A stretch of DNA of 64,000 nt from Alitta virens (lineage: Eukaryota; Annelida; Polychaeta; Phyllodocida; Nereididae), in contig OW028582.1 in NCBI GenBank assembly GCA_932294295.1, positions 3,963,515 through 4,027,514 on the forward strand, in the 5' to 3' direction. The position numbers and the translations under genes are program-made. The notes under the pieces were generated by a model. The model did no database searches, had not been told where the DNA came from, and was given only the letters and a program-made list of their open reading frames with translations. This document shows positions 22,132 through 33,795 of the stretch, one piece after another (position 1 is the stretch's first letter; every line of letters begins with the position of its first letter).

Positions 22132-22502
22132 TACCCTGAGATGCAGGATATTCATCGCAACAGGAAAATAAAATGACAGCAAGGAAAAGGAAGGACCTAC
22201 TGACCTGTCTTGTACATGGTATTCGCAGCCGTTGCCATGGGAACAGTTCGATTTGTTGTCAAGGCGACAAGAATGTGTCAGGTCCTGCCATGCCAACAGA
22301 CAGCCACGTTCACACCAACCAGAATTTCTGAGCGATGCCCTCTTTGAACTTACGAAAATTGGTTTAATGGAGAGGACCCCTCCTCACATCCATGCAGGTC
22401 TCAAATTAGGTTGTTCTGATGATGGGCTGGCAGTTCCTGCAACAGATTCAAAGAGAATTTGTTAATTGATTTCAAGAAGATAATTGGGAAGTGATATTGT
22501 AT
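22132..22502. other. GC-richer segment, no gene assigned
   Basis: A 77-codon plus-strand frame (22232-22465) has no recognised motif. GTTGCCATGGGAAC near 22233 is close to an RFX X-box. Confidence 0.35.
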
Positions 22503-22600
22503 GGCTGGGTGGGCTAGTGGTTAGCATGGTAGCTTCTATGTGGTAGTGGTTATGGTGTATGGGTTCAAAGACTACTCCCTGCACTGTGCATGAACCACAT
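22503..22600 (+). repeat. tRNA-like SINE remnant
   Basis: GGTGGGCTAGTGGTTAGCAT A-box region and GGGTTCAAAGACTACTCC B-box region; resembles 3090-3200. Confidence 0.4.
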
Positions 22601-22637
22601 AGCATGAACCACATAGCATGAACAACAGCATGACCGG

Positions 22638-22827
22638 TAGGGCGGGGGCCTAGCTCAGAGGTAGCGCTCTGGGCTTCCAACCGCTGGGTCACAGGTTCGA
22701 TAACTGGTCGAGCCTATGTTGGATGGCTGTTTCATCCCTCATCTCATTGCCATGGTCTCTGCCTGTCCTAATTAGCCCAACTGGTGCAGAAATACATAAA
22801 GCCCTAATCACACACACACACACACAG
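22638..22827 (+). mobile_element. S1 SINE, (CA)n tail, 12-bp target duplication
   Basis: CAGCATGACCGG flanks it at 22626-22637 and 22828-22839. Complete head and core. Confidence 0.88.
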
Positions 22828-22842
22828 CAGCATGACCGGCAA

Positions 22843-23125
22843 TGGGTGCCATAGTCCAGTGGATAAGGTGTTCAACTCATACATGCAGGAGCGCAAGGTT
22901 GTGGGGTTCAAACCCAACCACAGCATGGAAGAACTGAGCAAATCGTCTGTGCTAAAAGCCATTGCTTCACTCAATCCACCTGCAAATGGATACTTGGCTG
23001 TGTAGGCAGTGATGTCAACTGTCGAGTGTTTGACCAAAGGAGTGCTGTAATGGCTGCACACTGGGTGCATACTCCCAAGAGAGTTGAGAAAGGCTCAAGC
23101 TTGAACAGGCATGCCAAGGTTGATC
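22843..23125 (+). mobile_element. S3 SINE
   Basis: GGTGCCATAGTCCAGTGGAT head, GGGTTCAAACCCAACC B box, S3 core (GAACTGAGCAAATCGTCTGT), end AAGGCTCAAGCTTGAACAGG, then a short GATT tail. Confidence 0.75.
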
Positions 23126-23796
23126 AATAGATTGATTGATTGTAAGTTTACTTATTATTAGGCATATTTGAAAATCATAAATAGTGTGGATAATAGACTT
23201 TATTTTGAATGAAATAATGGCCAGATATAGACCTATAAATCGCAGCACCATGAAAATGGGAAAGACAGTGTTCCATTTAGGCCATTTTCACTTTTTTCAA
23301 GATTTCTTAATGGCTTGGTAATCCCATTTAACTCAAAAATGTCTTGCTGCCCCACTATTATCAGGAAGATGTAATAGGCTATTACATCTTCCAGATAATA
23401 GTGGAAATCACCAAGACTGCTAATTAATATGACAGCAATTTCGTGATCAATTCAGAACAGTGGGCGGCTCAGCTTATCTTTGATAATAGGTCTTTGCCCT
23501 TCTTTTTCTTTTAAATCCTGATAGTAATTTTAGTAATTAATGGTAAAAATGAAGGAAGGCGTTCTTTTCTTTTATGTCTTTAATTTATGATGTAATTTTT
23601 TTTTAGCTTTATTTAAAAAAACCTTATTCATCAAGGCTTAGCTCCAAATGGATTTGCTCTCAAAGCCCACAAATCATTATCTAAAATTAAAAGTTATAAT
23701 TATTCGCCATATTTAGATTTCCTTTGTATTACCCAGGTTCTTCTACAATGGAATCAAGAATAGATTACTTTTAGCTTATGCTTCCGTAATAATTTA
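23126..23796. other. Unassigned sequence
   Basis: A short imperfect inverted repeat (CTATTATCAGGAAGATGTAA / TTACATCTTCCAGATAATAG) at about 23355-23402; otherwise nothing. Confidence 0.4.
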
Positions 23797-23888
23797 TTCA
23801 TATATTCATATTTTTATTTACAAATTTATTCATATATTAATATTTTTATTTACAAATTTATTCATATATTAATATTTTTATTTACAAT
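23797..23888. repeat. 35-bp tandem repeat x ~2.7
   Basis: Units of TTCATATATTAATATTTTTA plus TTTACAAATTTA. Confidence 0.75.
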
Positions 23889-23969
23889 ATATTAAGAAAA
23901 ACTTTAAAATTTTTGGTATATGTCTATATTCATGATTGTTTGTGCGAGTAATGTGCCTTGTACATAATT

Positions 23970-24000
<31 letters not shown>

Positions 24001-24489
24001 ATATGATATAATATGTATGGACCTGAATTTCATTTGATGGATACTATAGCAAAACCACAGGAGTCCCTGATCTGTTTTGAGGTCAGACAAGGTGGCTCCG
24101 ATTCTGATCTGTCAAAACAGATCTAGGACGAGGGTTTGCTTTAATTCCCTAATTAATTTCAGCCATTTTGATCGTTAAATTTTTAAAATCGGATAAAAAT
24201 TGACGAATTTATTTGAGAAATGAATAAACACTGCTGAGTGCAGCGTCAACAGCGTCATGAACGTCCTCGCTTCGCGTATATTTTACTGGAAAGCTCTGTC
24301 AGTTTTTGTCAGATTTTCAAAATTTAAACTTTGTTATGTACATAAATTAATTTACTCTTGTTATATAGAAGTTTATATTAATCTGTCACATCAACTATAG
24401 TCGCGCCGGCATTTTTACGGCCGTTTGAGTTTTGTCCTTATATGGAAATAGCAACGTCTTGAGCTTCCTTATTTGGGCATAACATGAAA
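23889..24489. other. Unassigned sequence with (TA)n and a small hairpin
   Basis: (TA)n at 23973-23999. GATCTGTTTTGA (24069-24080) is exactly inverted at 24112-24123. No exon recognised. Confidence 0.4.
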
Positions 24490-24595
24490 TTGATTCAATG
24501 TATGCAGGCAACCCAGTCCGTATCACAGGTTATTTCACGTGAATCTTCTGCAATTGGGAAATAAAAATGATTATCTTATCTTATATAGACTTTAG
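24490..24595 (+). repeat. Possible LINE 3' end with TTATC tail
   Basis: GGGAAATAAAAATGATTATC then TTATCTTATA: a polyadenylation-like motif followed by the pentamer tail seen with the LINE at 42405. Confidence 0.4.
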
Positions 24596-25261
24596 TAATT
24601 CACAAAGACTTGTCAGTATATATATATATATATATACATTTTGTGAAATTTACTGCATGGTGTTAATTATGAATAATATCAACAACTGAGATTTCTTCTG
24701 GCCAGGTTAAATGCTCCATTTGGGCATATTCCTCCTCGTTCTTCATAAAATCCATGAAATAGGCCGCGTAACATTATTGACACGGTAACGATTAATGGAG
24801 ACAGTAATATATACATTCGCAGAAACCCAGTATCTTGACACTGTTACATATATTACCATGAAGAAAGATGGCCAGCTCTCACTGTAAGACCTTTGCATAT
24901 TTCATGAATATTTGAGGAGCCCGTATTACTGGTCAGGTTTGGGATGGGTACATATTTATATTCATAGAAGAATTGGGTGAGGGTCGCGGCCATCGTATTT
25001 CTGTTTACTATGGATCTGTTTCTGATATTTGTGGGTTGAATATTACTTGTTGAATCATCAAGTTTCATTGCCATGGAAACATGATTTGTGTGTGATAAAC
25101 AAGATCTTTCCATAAATTTGGGCTTTTTTCTACCATTCTTAGTTAGGGTGTATTTCATAGTATAGTGTTGGGGATTTGAACCCCGCAACCATCATACAAG
25201 CTCATAGATGCCTTATTTATATCTACTATTTATTGAGGCATCAAACGTAGCTGTCCCTCCC

Positions 25262-25650
25262 AAGTCCTGGGCCTCCTCATGGCAGTGGGTGGGGGGGGGG
25301 GGTCTAGCTCAGAGGTAGCACCCTGGGTTTCCAACCACTGGCTGTGGGGTTCGATTCCCGGTCGAGCCTTAGTTGGATGGCAGTTTCATCCTTCGTCTCA
25401 TTGCCATGGTCCCTGTCTGTCCTAATTAGCCCAATAGATGCAAAAATGAAGGATGTAAAGCCCTTATCCATCCACCACCCACGCCTCCTCATGGCAAGGT
25501 GGTAACACTGTGGGTGAAGACCTCAAACCCCAGTGGCCAACACATGGCTCTGCGCAATGCACACTCCAGTTATGCCTGTCTAGCAATTCCATACCTAGAT
25601 ATCGCTACCTGTCATAGACATGAATGACCTCTTGAGTTAACATATTGTTG
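25262..25650 (+). repeat. R4 split by an S1 insertion
   Basis: R4 begins at 25262-25284 and resumes at 25483 through GTGGCCAACACATGGCTC to ATGAATGACCTCTTGAGTTA. Confidence 0.75.
25285..25482 (+). mobile_element. S1 SINE nested in R4, 14-bp target duplication
   Basis: GCCTCCTCATGGCA at 25271-25284 and 25483-25496. (G)13 leader; CCA-type tail. Confidence 0.88.
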
Positions 25651-25856
25651 AACGTGATATCACTTACAATTTTTTAGAATTTATTGCAATAAATGCCACT
25701 AACTTCAGCTATCTGCTTCTGACTATTGCTGGCTAAAATCATCTTCATGTAGCTAGCTCCATCAGTTTATAACCACAGCACACAATGGTTAAACTTCATG
25801 TACGTATTTGTAAATTTACATTCTAATATTATTGACAGAACTAGTTCACCTCATCG

Positions 25857-26152
25857 CAGCTGGGTGGTCTAGTGGTAAGACGCTTGCTTGCTCTTCTGAA
25901 GACCCTGTTTTAATCCCAGGCTCGGGCACCTTTTATGAGCATCATCCCAGCAGCTGGATGTCTTTCGGATGAGACGTTAAATAGGCGGTCCCTTGTACTC
26001 GACCTTGTACTCAGTGTCTATGCTGAGGCAAGTAAAAGATGGATCCCACCCATGGGGTAAAAGTGTAACATGGATGGACTCTTCTCTCTCACCACATCAA
26101 TCAACCTTTGATAGCAGCCTTAGAGGACGGCAGCCCATATCTATCTGTCTAT
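25857..26152 (+). mobile_element. S2 SINE, full length
   Basis: GCAGCTGGGTGGTCTAGTGG head, core with a small internal duplication (TTGTACTC twice), short TATC/TGTC tail. Confidence 0.8.
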
Positions 26153-26329
26153 CATCCCAAGAGGATGATTTTAAGTTACACCTGCCTTTCTAATGCTTTT
26201 TCTATTGATGCAAAAGTCACGTTCCGAGTTGCCTCTGTACTTATTCCATTACGTGGATAATTTGCATCAGTCTGATGTTGTTTGTTTTCAGTACGTTGAG
26301 CTATTAAGAGAAGACGTGATGTGCCACAT

Positions 26330-26519
26330 GTGTGTGTGTGTGTGATTAGGGCTTTACGTCCTGTATTTCTGCACCTGATTGGCTAATTAGGACAGGCAGA
26401 GACCAGGGCAATGAGACGAAGGATGAAACAGCCATCCAACTTGGGCTCGACCAGGAATCGAACCCGGGACCCAGCGGTTGGAAGCCCAGAGCGCTACCTC
26501 TGAATTAGGCCCCCGCCCT
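26330..26519 (-). mobile_element. S1 SINE, (CA)n tail, 14-bp target duplication
   Basis: GTGATGTGCCACAT at 26316-26329 and 26520-26533. The tail reads (TG)n on the plus strand. Confidence 0.88.
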
Positions 26520-26648
26520 GTGATGTGCCACATATATGTCCTTGTGTCTTAAAGAAGTTAGGAGGTGAGTATGATCTTGCATTAGAGGAAAAAAACAGTG
26601 CCTTTACTCAGTAGTTGAGGCAAGTGGAAAATGCCATCATAAGGTAAT

Positions 26649-27247
26649 GAGGAGAAAAAGTAACTGAGTCTACAGGGGGCGCTATGACTGTAGTTAATGA
26701 GTTTTTTTTGTAGGGGGGGGGGGTGGTTTTTATTATATTTTCATTGCTCTGTGCTCTGTTATTTCACTCTATATATTTATCTGGTTGAACCTTAACTTTC
26801 TTTTTCTGTTTAACTGAATATACTGTTGTTTTGGAAAGGTTTTTGTTGGAGTCTCTTTGAAGTCTGGGGGGCACCTCAGCAGCGACACTCCATGTCTTGG
26901 AGGTGTCCCCTCATATTGCATATACAATAAATATAATTATTTCTTGTATATATGTTATGACAAAATGTAGTTGATATATGTAATATGAAATAAATGATTC
27001 TGATTCTGAATAAGATTACGTCACTACACCATTGTTGCATGAATGACGTCACACTATACATGACGTCATCAAACCATACTTATCTGCTACAGTGTAAGTG
27101 AACTCTTGTGGTACTTTTTCTCCCCATAAGATGACGTCACTACACCATTGTTGCATGGATGACGTCACACTATACAATCATGATGTCATCAAACAATACA
27201 TATCTGCTACGGTGTCGGTGACCTCTTGTGGTACTTTTTCTCCCCAT
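26649..27247. mobile_element. MP3 MITE, interrupted and partly duplicated
   Basis: Left end GAGGAGAAAAAGTAACTGAG (26649-26700) matches the left part of the intact copy at 45848-46023. The right half occurs twice in tandem (27009-27126, 27127-27247), each ending ACTTTTTCTCCCCAT. A LINE-like insert separates the ends. Contains TGACGTCA palindromes. Confidence 0.6.
26701..27008 (+). repeat. LINE 3' UTR with (TTCTGA)n-type tail
   Basis: CAGCAGCGACACTCCATGTC, ACAATAAATATAATT, and the end AAATAAATGATTCTGATTCT. Shares its middle with 29830-29970. Sits inside MP3. Confidence 0.5.
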
Positions 27248-27599
27248 TATGTAACACGGTTAATAATCGTCATTCAGTAGCATAGCATGCCAAATCAGGT
27301 CAACATCCCAAAGTTTGGTGTAGTGAGCCGATGTTGCGATTATGTCGAGCGGATGTAGCGTGTTATTCGGACTACCTTGAAGAACTGCCCTGCCTTATTT
27401 GTAATTATCCTGATATGTGCTGAAGAGCTAGATTGTACCTGATTTCTTATGTTAAAATTAGTCTATCGTTTGCTATTAGACTAATGATAAAATGGTAATG
27501 TTAAACTTTTTGAAAAGGCAAAAAAAAATTAAATTGTGACCAGGTGATGTAGGAGGATTGCTAGTGTAAAAGGCCTCTCAGATATTACCACTTGGCTTG
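27248..27599. other. Unassigned sequence
   Basis: No gene recognised. Confidence 0.4.
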
Positions 27600-27673
27600 A
27601 AAGACCATTTTATAAAGTACCCTTATCAATAATACGGAGCTTTCAATTTGATATCTTCAAAATGATGAATATT

Positions 27674-27857
27674 GTGGTGGTGGATTAGGGCTTTGCGTCC
27701 TGTATTTCTGCACCATTTGGGCTAATTAGGACAGGTAGGGACCATGGCAATGAGACGAAGGATAAGACAGCCATCCAACATAGGCTCGACCGGGAATGGA
27801 ACCCGGGACCTAGTGGTTGGAAGCTCAGCATGCTACCACTGAGCTAGGCCCCCACCA
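27674..27857 (-). mobile_element. S1 SINE, (CCA)n tail, 16-bp target duplication
   Basis: CAAAATGATGAATATT at 27658-27673 and 27858-27873. The opposite duplication arm has an uninterrupted relative of this site near 50100-50120. Confidence 0.9.
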
Positions 27858-28292
27858 CAAAATGATGAATATTTTCTGTTTCTAGGGAAATAGGTTTGTT
27901 TTGCATTTGACATTGCTCTGAAGATTGTGACGCATTTGCTCGGCTCTAAACCATTCTGCTTAAATCATGCGGCTGGATTTCGGAAAATGGCTTCAGAGAA
28001 TGTTCTTAATTGTCTTAAGTCACGTAGCGGGATCAGTTTCATTTTGCCTCATGTGTCACTGTCAGGCTTCAGAATCATGAAACCTTGGAACATGCCTTGG
28101 ATACATGGAAGGAGCAAAAATCTGACAAACTGGGAACTTTTGTAAAAAGTGGTAATTTGATGTCTTGCAGCGCATCCCAATATAATATTCCGCTCTTTAT
28201 TTGGAAGGGTTAAATTGCTCGCTTGTAACATTTAAAGTCAGTAAAATTTTACCTACAACTAACGATTTTTGATTTAGTATCATTATAAAAGT

Positions 28293-28530
28293 TATAGATA
28301 GATATGGGAAGTGCAGCCCTCTATGGCAAGTTCTTGCCGCTATTGAGGGTTGATTGATGAGGTGAGAGAGAGAGAGAGTAGGAGTCCACCCATGTTACAT
28401 ATTTACCCCATGAATGGGATATTTTACTTGCCACAGCATAGACACTGAGTACAAGGGACTGCCAATTTTAACGTCTCCTCCGATCGACATCCAGCTAAGA
28501 TGTTGCTAATATTTTGGGCTCACATTTATG
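28293..28530 (-). mobile_element. S2 SINE, 5' truncated
   Basis: Reads from the TATC-tail complement (ATAGATAGATATGGGAAGTG) through the S2 core to TCGACATCCAGCTAAGATG. Confidence 0.75.
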
Positions 28531-28599
28531 CAGACTGCAACAGAATTAGTGCTGTGCAATAAATTTGATCTATGTCAAAGAGCTACCGTGTAATTTGTA

Positions 28600-28860
28600 C
28601 ATGTCGGCTCCCCTGGCTTTCCAGCTCAGCTCCCCAGGGAGTGTACAGCAGTTACATGCATTTTACGCAGGTGTTCGGTGGCTGATCCATCTTTCCTGAT
28701 CCATCAAAATCTTCTAGAGCCAGCTACCCACTCATCTGCTGGGCGGACAGTGGCAGCCAGGACAAAGTGGCTTGCCAAAGGCCACAAACAATGTATGAAC
28801 CTAGCTTCTTGAACTCTGGAGCAAAAGTAATGCTCTAATTGCTACACTTATTGCTAATAA
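28600..28860 (-). repeat. Possible tRNA-derived repeat
   Basis: On the minus strand GTGTAGCAATTAGAGCATTA ... GAGTTCAAGAAGC resembles A and B boxes. The body has CCAAGTCACTTTG-like words. Single copy here. Confidence 0.25.
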
Positions 28861-28949
28861 GTATTTAGAATTGTGTATATTGTTTTGACCTTAAATTGTA
28901 TTGATGTTCATCTAGTCAGAATATCAACAGTTAATTAATATATTGTTTA

Positions 28950-28998
28950 TCTTATATTGTTTATCTTATCGTATCTTATCTCATCTTATCTGATCTTA
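28950..28998 (+). repeat. (TTATC)n array
   Basis: TTATCTTATCGTATCTTATC and related units, tail-like. Confidence 0.6.
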
Positions 28999-29047
28999 AT
29001 GAAAGGAATTCTAATATTATTGTTGTTTATGCTACTGGGTCTAAAGT

Positions 29048-29160
29048 TAGTTACATTAAATAACCAGCTGCAGCTGGCAGTCGTAATGATGAGATGATAA
29101 GTCTCAGAATCCACACCGTGTTACTCAATGACTCTGTGGGTGGAGTCTTTCATGCTTTTC
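29048..29160 (-). mobile_element. S2b SINE 3' part
   Basis: GTAATGATGAGATGATAAGT and TCCACACCGTGTTACTCAAT are the S2b 3' module complement. Confidence 0.65.
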
Positions 29161-29201
29161 CCTGGTTGCATTATTGATTACTATTTGATATTGTAGAGTT
29201 C

Positions 29202-29299
29202 CGAGATAGCATTCCAAATCGGGCCAGCATCGTCTCTACATCGTTTTGACGTCGCCGACATCGCACCACGTCGAGATACGATTTGGAATGCTCTCTGGG
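29202..29299. mobile_element. MP2 palindromic MITE
   Basis: GAGATAGCATTCCAAATCG and its inverse enclose a 60-bp CG-dinucleotide-rich centre (ACGTCG-type words). Confidence 0.7.
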
Positions 29300-29829
29300 T
29301 TTGTCCGACATAACTAATTCATTTCATGGGATCTTTAATTAGGAGAAAGGTTCAATTGAAAAGAAAACATGGTACACATAGGGTGTGCAAAGCACTGCTA
29401 AAATCTTCCTAGAAGTTGGTATCGACAAGTATCTGGCAGTGTTACAGTGCAATATTCAATACTCTGTCTGTTCCTGCACAGCCATTGGGCCACTGCCAGC
29501 ATATTGCACCACTCCTTAAATAATATTAAAAAAGTCAAACGACGCCATTTTAAATCTAGAAATAAAAATTATAGTTAATTTGACTTCTTTATTGTTGCAC
29601 AATTCTCATTAACCTAACTGTGAAGTGTAAAGTATGCATTATCACTAAGCTTGCAATTCAGAATAGGACAAGTTTAAATTAAGTTTAAATGGATTTTAAG
29701 CTGCTCCTATGTCTTCTAATTATGTATGTTCTTACCATTATATTTTCGATTTTGTTAATTGTTTCAGATTGATACATGTCATTCCTCCATCACAAGCATG
29801 TCAGTTGTACCTGGTGAGGTTTTAAGTTT

Positions 29830-29975
29830 AAGTAAAATTAAATTCTTATTGATTTATTGTATACACTGTTGTAAGGGGGGGGGGGGACCTTTGTCAGCGA
29901 CAACATGGCTGTCTTAGAAGGGCCCTCCTGATCTTGTATATTTTTATATACTTTGTCAATTAAACTTTTTATGAA
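29830..29975 (+). repeat. LINE 3' UTR fragment
   Basis: (G)12, CAGCGACAACATGGCTGTCT, GGGCCCTCCTGATCTTGTAT: related to 26860-26930. Confidence 0.45.
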
Positions 29976-30016
29976 GAACAAATGTGTTGTTTTGTGTTTT
30001 TATTGGTTGTATATTG

Positions 30017-30105
30017 TCTATCTGTCTATCAATCTGTCTATCTATCTATTCATCTATCCATCCATCCATCCATCTATCTATCTATCTATCTATCTCTCTA
30101 TCCAC

Positions 30106-30150
<45 letters not shown>
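30017..30150 (+). repeat. (TATC)n array at a shared boundary of both duplication arms
   Basis: The matching arm has its (GATA)n array at 48195-48400 at the same relative place. Confidence 0.85.
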
Positions 30151-30619
30151 AGCCATATCACCTGCTGCATCCACTTCGCACAGGTGTTGCTCTGTCTTGT
30201 CTGTCAACCTGTCCAATGTCCATTGACACATCTTACGTTGACTTCATTTTATCTTGCCATGATTCGCATTTGAGTTTTTCCCGTGGGGCATTTGGCCTCA
30301 CCCTTGTGAATTGAAGATGATGAGAATTAATGAGATGCTGTCAACCCGCATCACATCAATTACCTCATCTCCTCTGCTCTGTCCCGCAGCACATTTTCTG
30401 ATCTTTCCACTTTGCCTTCTATCTGCCTCCTGTTTCTTTTCATCCGCATTATTTACATGTTCCTGGTGACTGCCTTATCGTGGTTTTCGGTGTAATTTCA
30501 CACCTGGCTCAGAGAGCGGTTTCAGATTTTCTGATACCATTAGACCACCATTGAAGTGTTGCGGCTTCCTGGATTATTTATTTGAGAAAAAATAACTTTC
30601 AGTTTCAGACTCATAAACT

Positions 30620-30710
30620 CACTGCCTACAATATATAACTCCAATGTAACTGAATTGTTTACCCTGAATAAATATGTTGTATCAATCAATCAGTCAATCA
30701 ATCAATGAAA
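30620..30710 (+). repeat. Possible retroposon 3' end with (CAAT)n tail
   Basis: CCCTGAATAAATATGTTGTA followed by TCAATCAATCAGTCAATCAA. Confidence 0.4.
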
Positions 30711-32002
30711 CTTCTAAAAATGAGACCATGTCATTTAGAGCAAACGGGTGAATTTCTTTGCACACGTGTATATTATTTTGCACTCATCTGTACAAATGTA
30801 TTGTCAATACCTATAGATTAGTAGTAAGAAATTGTGTTTACATAATTACAAACTGCACTAAATACAATTATGTAAGAATATTATTTTTTATATTGTCACT
30901 TTTTGTGAGCGTAAACCCTAAACTTAAACTATGTTAAATTAGTATGGTTAAAAACAATGCCACTAGATGTTTTCCAGTTAAATGGGATACTTTAATAAAT
31001 ATTGGCTGTCCTGGCTGCTGATCAAGTCAGTGGGTCTTGTGCCAAATAGGACCTAATCGATGCCAAGAAGGTGAATCAGATCATATGACACCGGGCAGCC
31101 AATCACAACCGAGGTCTGCCAGATCAGGTGTGCAATGTGAAGACTTTCTCGCTGAAATGGCTCATTGCATTGATTGAGTGTCAGTAAAGATTGTGCGGAA
31201 AGCATGCGCAGAATTTAAACGCTCAAATTATTTTTTCTTCTGTCTTGTAACATCAAAGCAAGGCATATGAACCAATGGGTCATGATGTCATGACTTGCAT
31301 TTAATAACAAGGACTGGAAATAAGGTCATTTGAAAAAAAATTTTGAAGTTTCAGGCAATCTTTTCATGAGGTTATAATTGACTAATTATCATTATCCTAA
31401 TTTGAATATATAAAGATTACTAGCATCTGTGTGTTCAGATATCTACATTCAAATTTTTGACTTTACCTTTTATATGTCACCCTGATGTATAATATGCTTA
31501 AAACTTATGAAGTCATTACTAACTATATATAGGTCAACAAGAGTTAATGGTGTCACTGTATGAACACAAGATGTAGATTCAACAGCAGTGAATATTCCTT
31601 TATGTAGCTTACTTGCCAGAAAATTGTTTGATGCTGTTTGTTCTTTAGTAATCTTTTTTCTATCCATGGAAAAATATTATTGTTGCATGGACAGGTGACT
31701 TCTTCCTCTGCCAAGGCAAAACAGTTTTGTCTTCACAATTTTCTGCTTTCCGCATGCGAATAATAGATCTATGCATGCTGAAACATGCACCGGCATAAAA
31801 CTCCTTTCTTCGCTCTTGTTAGTTTATTCGCAAGGAAACCGCCATGAATATTTGAATGCTTCATTGATAGTCTCTTACGTGTGGAGTCATAGACACAAGC
31901 AATATTGAGCTCCTTGTATTAAACCAATGATCGCAGACATCCAAAGTTCAAGAATCAAGAATCGAGACATATGCAAACAGATTTTTTGGTTGGAATTACT
32001 GA

Positions 32003-32016
32003 GTTACCTTGGTAAC
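32003..32016. promoter_or_regulatory. RFX X-box-like palindrome
   Basis: GTTACCTTGGTAAC fits GTNRCC(N2)RGYAAC exactly. In the duplication arm; the partner arm has a decayed GTTGCCGTGGAAGC. Confidence 0.35.
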
Positions 32017-32333
32017 AGAAGCAGTAAGATAGTAGAAGTGGTATTTATCTTTACTGTCCACTTCTAGTTTGAAGAAAAAGAAACTTGTTGGTAGGAGATA
32101 CTGCGGCTGGCGAATAACGATTACCAGTTTGCATTCTCTAGAGAAAGTTAAACTATTTTAAGTAACAGTAGGTAGATAATAAGATTTCAGGTATATAGAT
32201 CTACAGTGTAGTATATTTTTTGTGTTCATGCATTTTTGTAATCTTTAGTCTCGATGAGTTGCTAGTTTGTGCATGTACTTGAGGGGGTGGGTCTCAGTAG
32301 GGAATAATAACCAGTTTGTATTGGAGAGTTTGG

Positions 32334-32567
32334 GGGTATTAGGACTTTATGTCCTGTATTTCTGCACCTGATGGGTAATTAGGACAGGCAGGGACCATGG
32401 CAATGAGGGTTGGTGGGTGGAGTAGGGCTTTACGTCCTGTATTTCTGCACCTGATGGGCTAATTAAGACAGGCAGGGACCATGGCATTGAGATGAAGCCA
32501 TCCAATTTAGGCTTGACCGGGAATTGAACCCGGGACCCAGTGGTTGGAAACCCAGTGTTTTACCACT
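32334..32567 (-). mobile_element. S1 SINE with partial tandem duplication
   Basis: The 3' third (TTTATGTCCTGTATTTCTGC ... CCATGGCAATGAG) is repeated before a complete copy that ends at CAGTGTTTTACCACTG. Confidence 0.8.
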
Positions 32568-32925
32568 GTCTGTATTAAAGCGGCTCTACTCACTTGCATG
32601 TGCTTGTACTTAAGTGCATAAAAAATCTGAATCTATTTAATAAGACTTCGAGTATATTCGACAACAGTTTGGAATATTTGACACTTTTAGTAATAAAGTG
32701 CAAAATCTGTAAAGTGGATGTGTTTCTGTTGTGTTTAGAGCTTTTCTGTAGTTTTTTAGTGCACATCTTACACTGTATAATGTGTGTATATCATGTCTCG
32801 ACAACAATCTAATCAAATAAATGCTGCAATAACAAACCCATGATACATTTTGACAAGTAATTAATTTAGTGTTGACGCAAATAACTGCAGATTGGATGCC
32901 CAGCTTTGTTCGTCATTAACTTTCG
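32568..32925. other. Unassigned sequence
   Basis: A 72-codon frame at 32594-32812 resembles nothing known. Confidence 0.4.
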
Positions 32926-33110
32926 GAGGTCCTGGGCCTCCTCATGGCAAGGGTGGTGACACTGTGGGTGAAGAGTTTGAACCCGAGTGGCCAACACAGG
33001 GCTCTGCACAGTGTGCAATGAACATTGTCTAAAGCTGCTCTGCCTGGCTCTTCCTAATGCCTAGCTCTCCCTATGCTTAGATCAACCTATACCTGGCCCA
33101 GTCTTGAGGT
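32926..33110 (+). repeat. R4 dispersed repeat
   Basis: GGTCCTGGGCCTCCTCATGG, GTGGCCAACACAGGGCTCTG. Confidence 0.75.
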
Positions 33111-33595
33111 TAATATAGATATTTACTTTTCTATTCAACTAGTATATAAATACATACCAGAAATTTGTTGTTGACAAAAACAGTTAAAATTTCAATGTTG
33201 AAAGTGACAAATAAATATAAATAACATGTCTTTCAACATCATATACACAATCATTTTATACCCTGTACATGATGCATAGCAACAAAGCGGTTTCCTTGAG
33301 TGAAAGCAGTGCGTTTGTAGAAAACCTATGTCCATCAATCTCATGAGCAATGGTTCCTTGATTATGACAGTGTGTTATAAGCCATATCTGCTTATCCAGA
33401 GCATGCAATGTCCACGCATTGGACTTTGACTCCCATCTAAATGCTTCAGTTGCTAGGATACTGGGTTGCTAGGGTGTTACCATGGTTGACTTCCATGACA
33501 CCGATTATGATTCACATCCGAGTCTCAGTTCGATTGCACGGAATAACAAAAATGACTAAAGAAAATTAACCCAAACTATGTAGACAATTTCCAGC
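33111..33595. other. Unassigned sequence
   Basis: Nothing recognised; a GTTACCATGGTTGAC X-box-like word is at about 33476. Confidence 0.4.
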
Positions 33596-33795
33596 ATTGG
33601 TCATAATACAGTCATAATAATGAGATGATAAGTCTCGGAATCCACACCATGTTACACATTGACTCGGTGGGTAGAGAGTCTTTTACTTGCCTCAGCATAG
33701 ACACCGAGTACCGGAATCTATCCTGATCCAGTTTTATTGTATGACAAGCTACCAGACGCAGACATAATGATGATATAATAAGATTTGGAGTCCAC
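33596..33795 (-). mobile_element. S2b SINE 3' part, repeated
   Basis: AATGAGATGATAAGTCTCGG occurs at 33617 and a decayed second copy near 33766 (AATGATGATATAATAAGATT), flanking the S2 core complement. Confidence 0.65.

Larger units (their letters stand above)
27600..32100 (+). repeat. Inverted segmental duplication, left arm
   Basis: Blocks at 27.86-28.14, 29.64-29.74, 30.2-30.54, 31.06-31.2, 31.69-31.8 and 31.85-32.05 kb match, in order and inverted, 50.11-49.85, 49.52-49.43, 48.18-47.89, 44.85-44.7, 44.55-44.43 and 44.42-44.2/43.99 kb. The best block (~320 bp) looks roughly 85-90% identical by eye. Not a known element boundary at either end. Confidence 0.7.

Noticed and set aside
27098..27280. 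60-codon frame NSCGTFSPHKMTSLHHCCMDD
   Set aside because: Translation of the duplicated MP3 right half.
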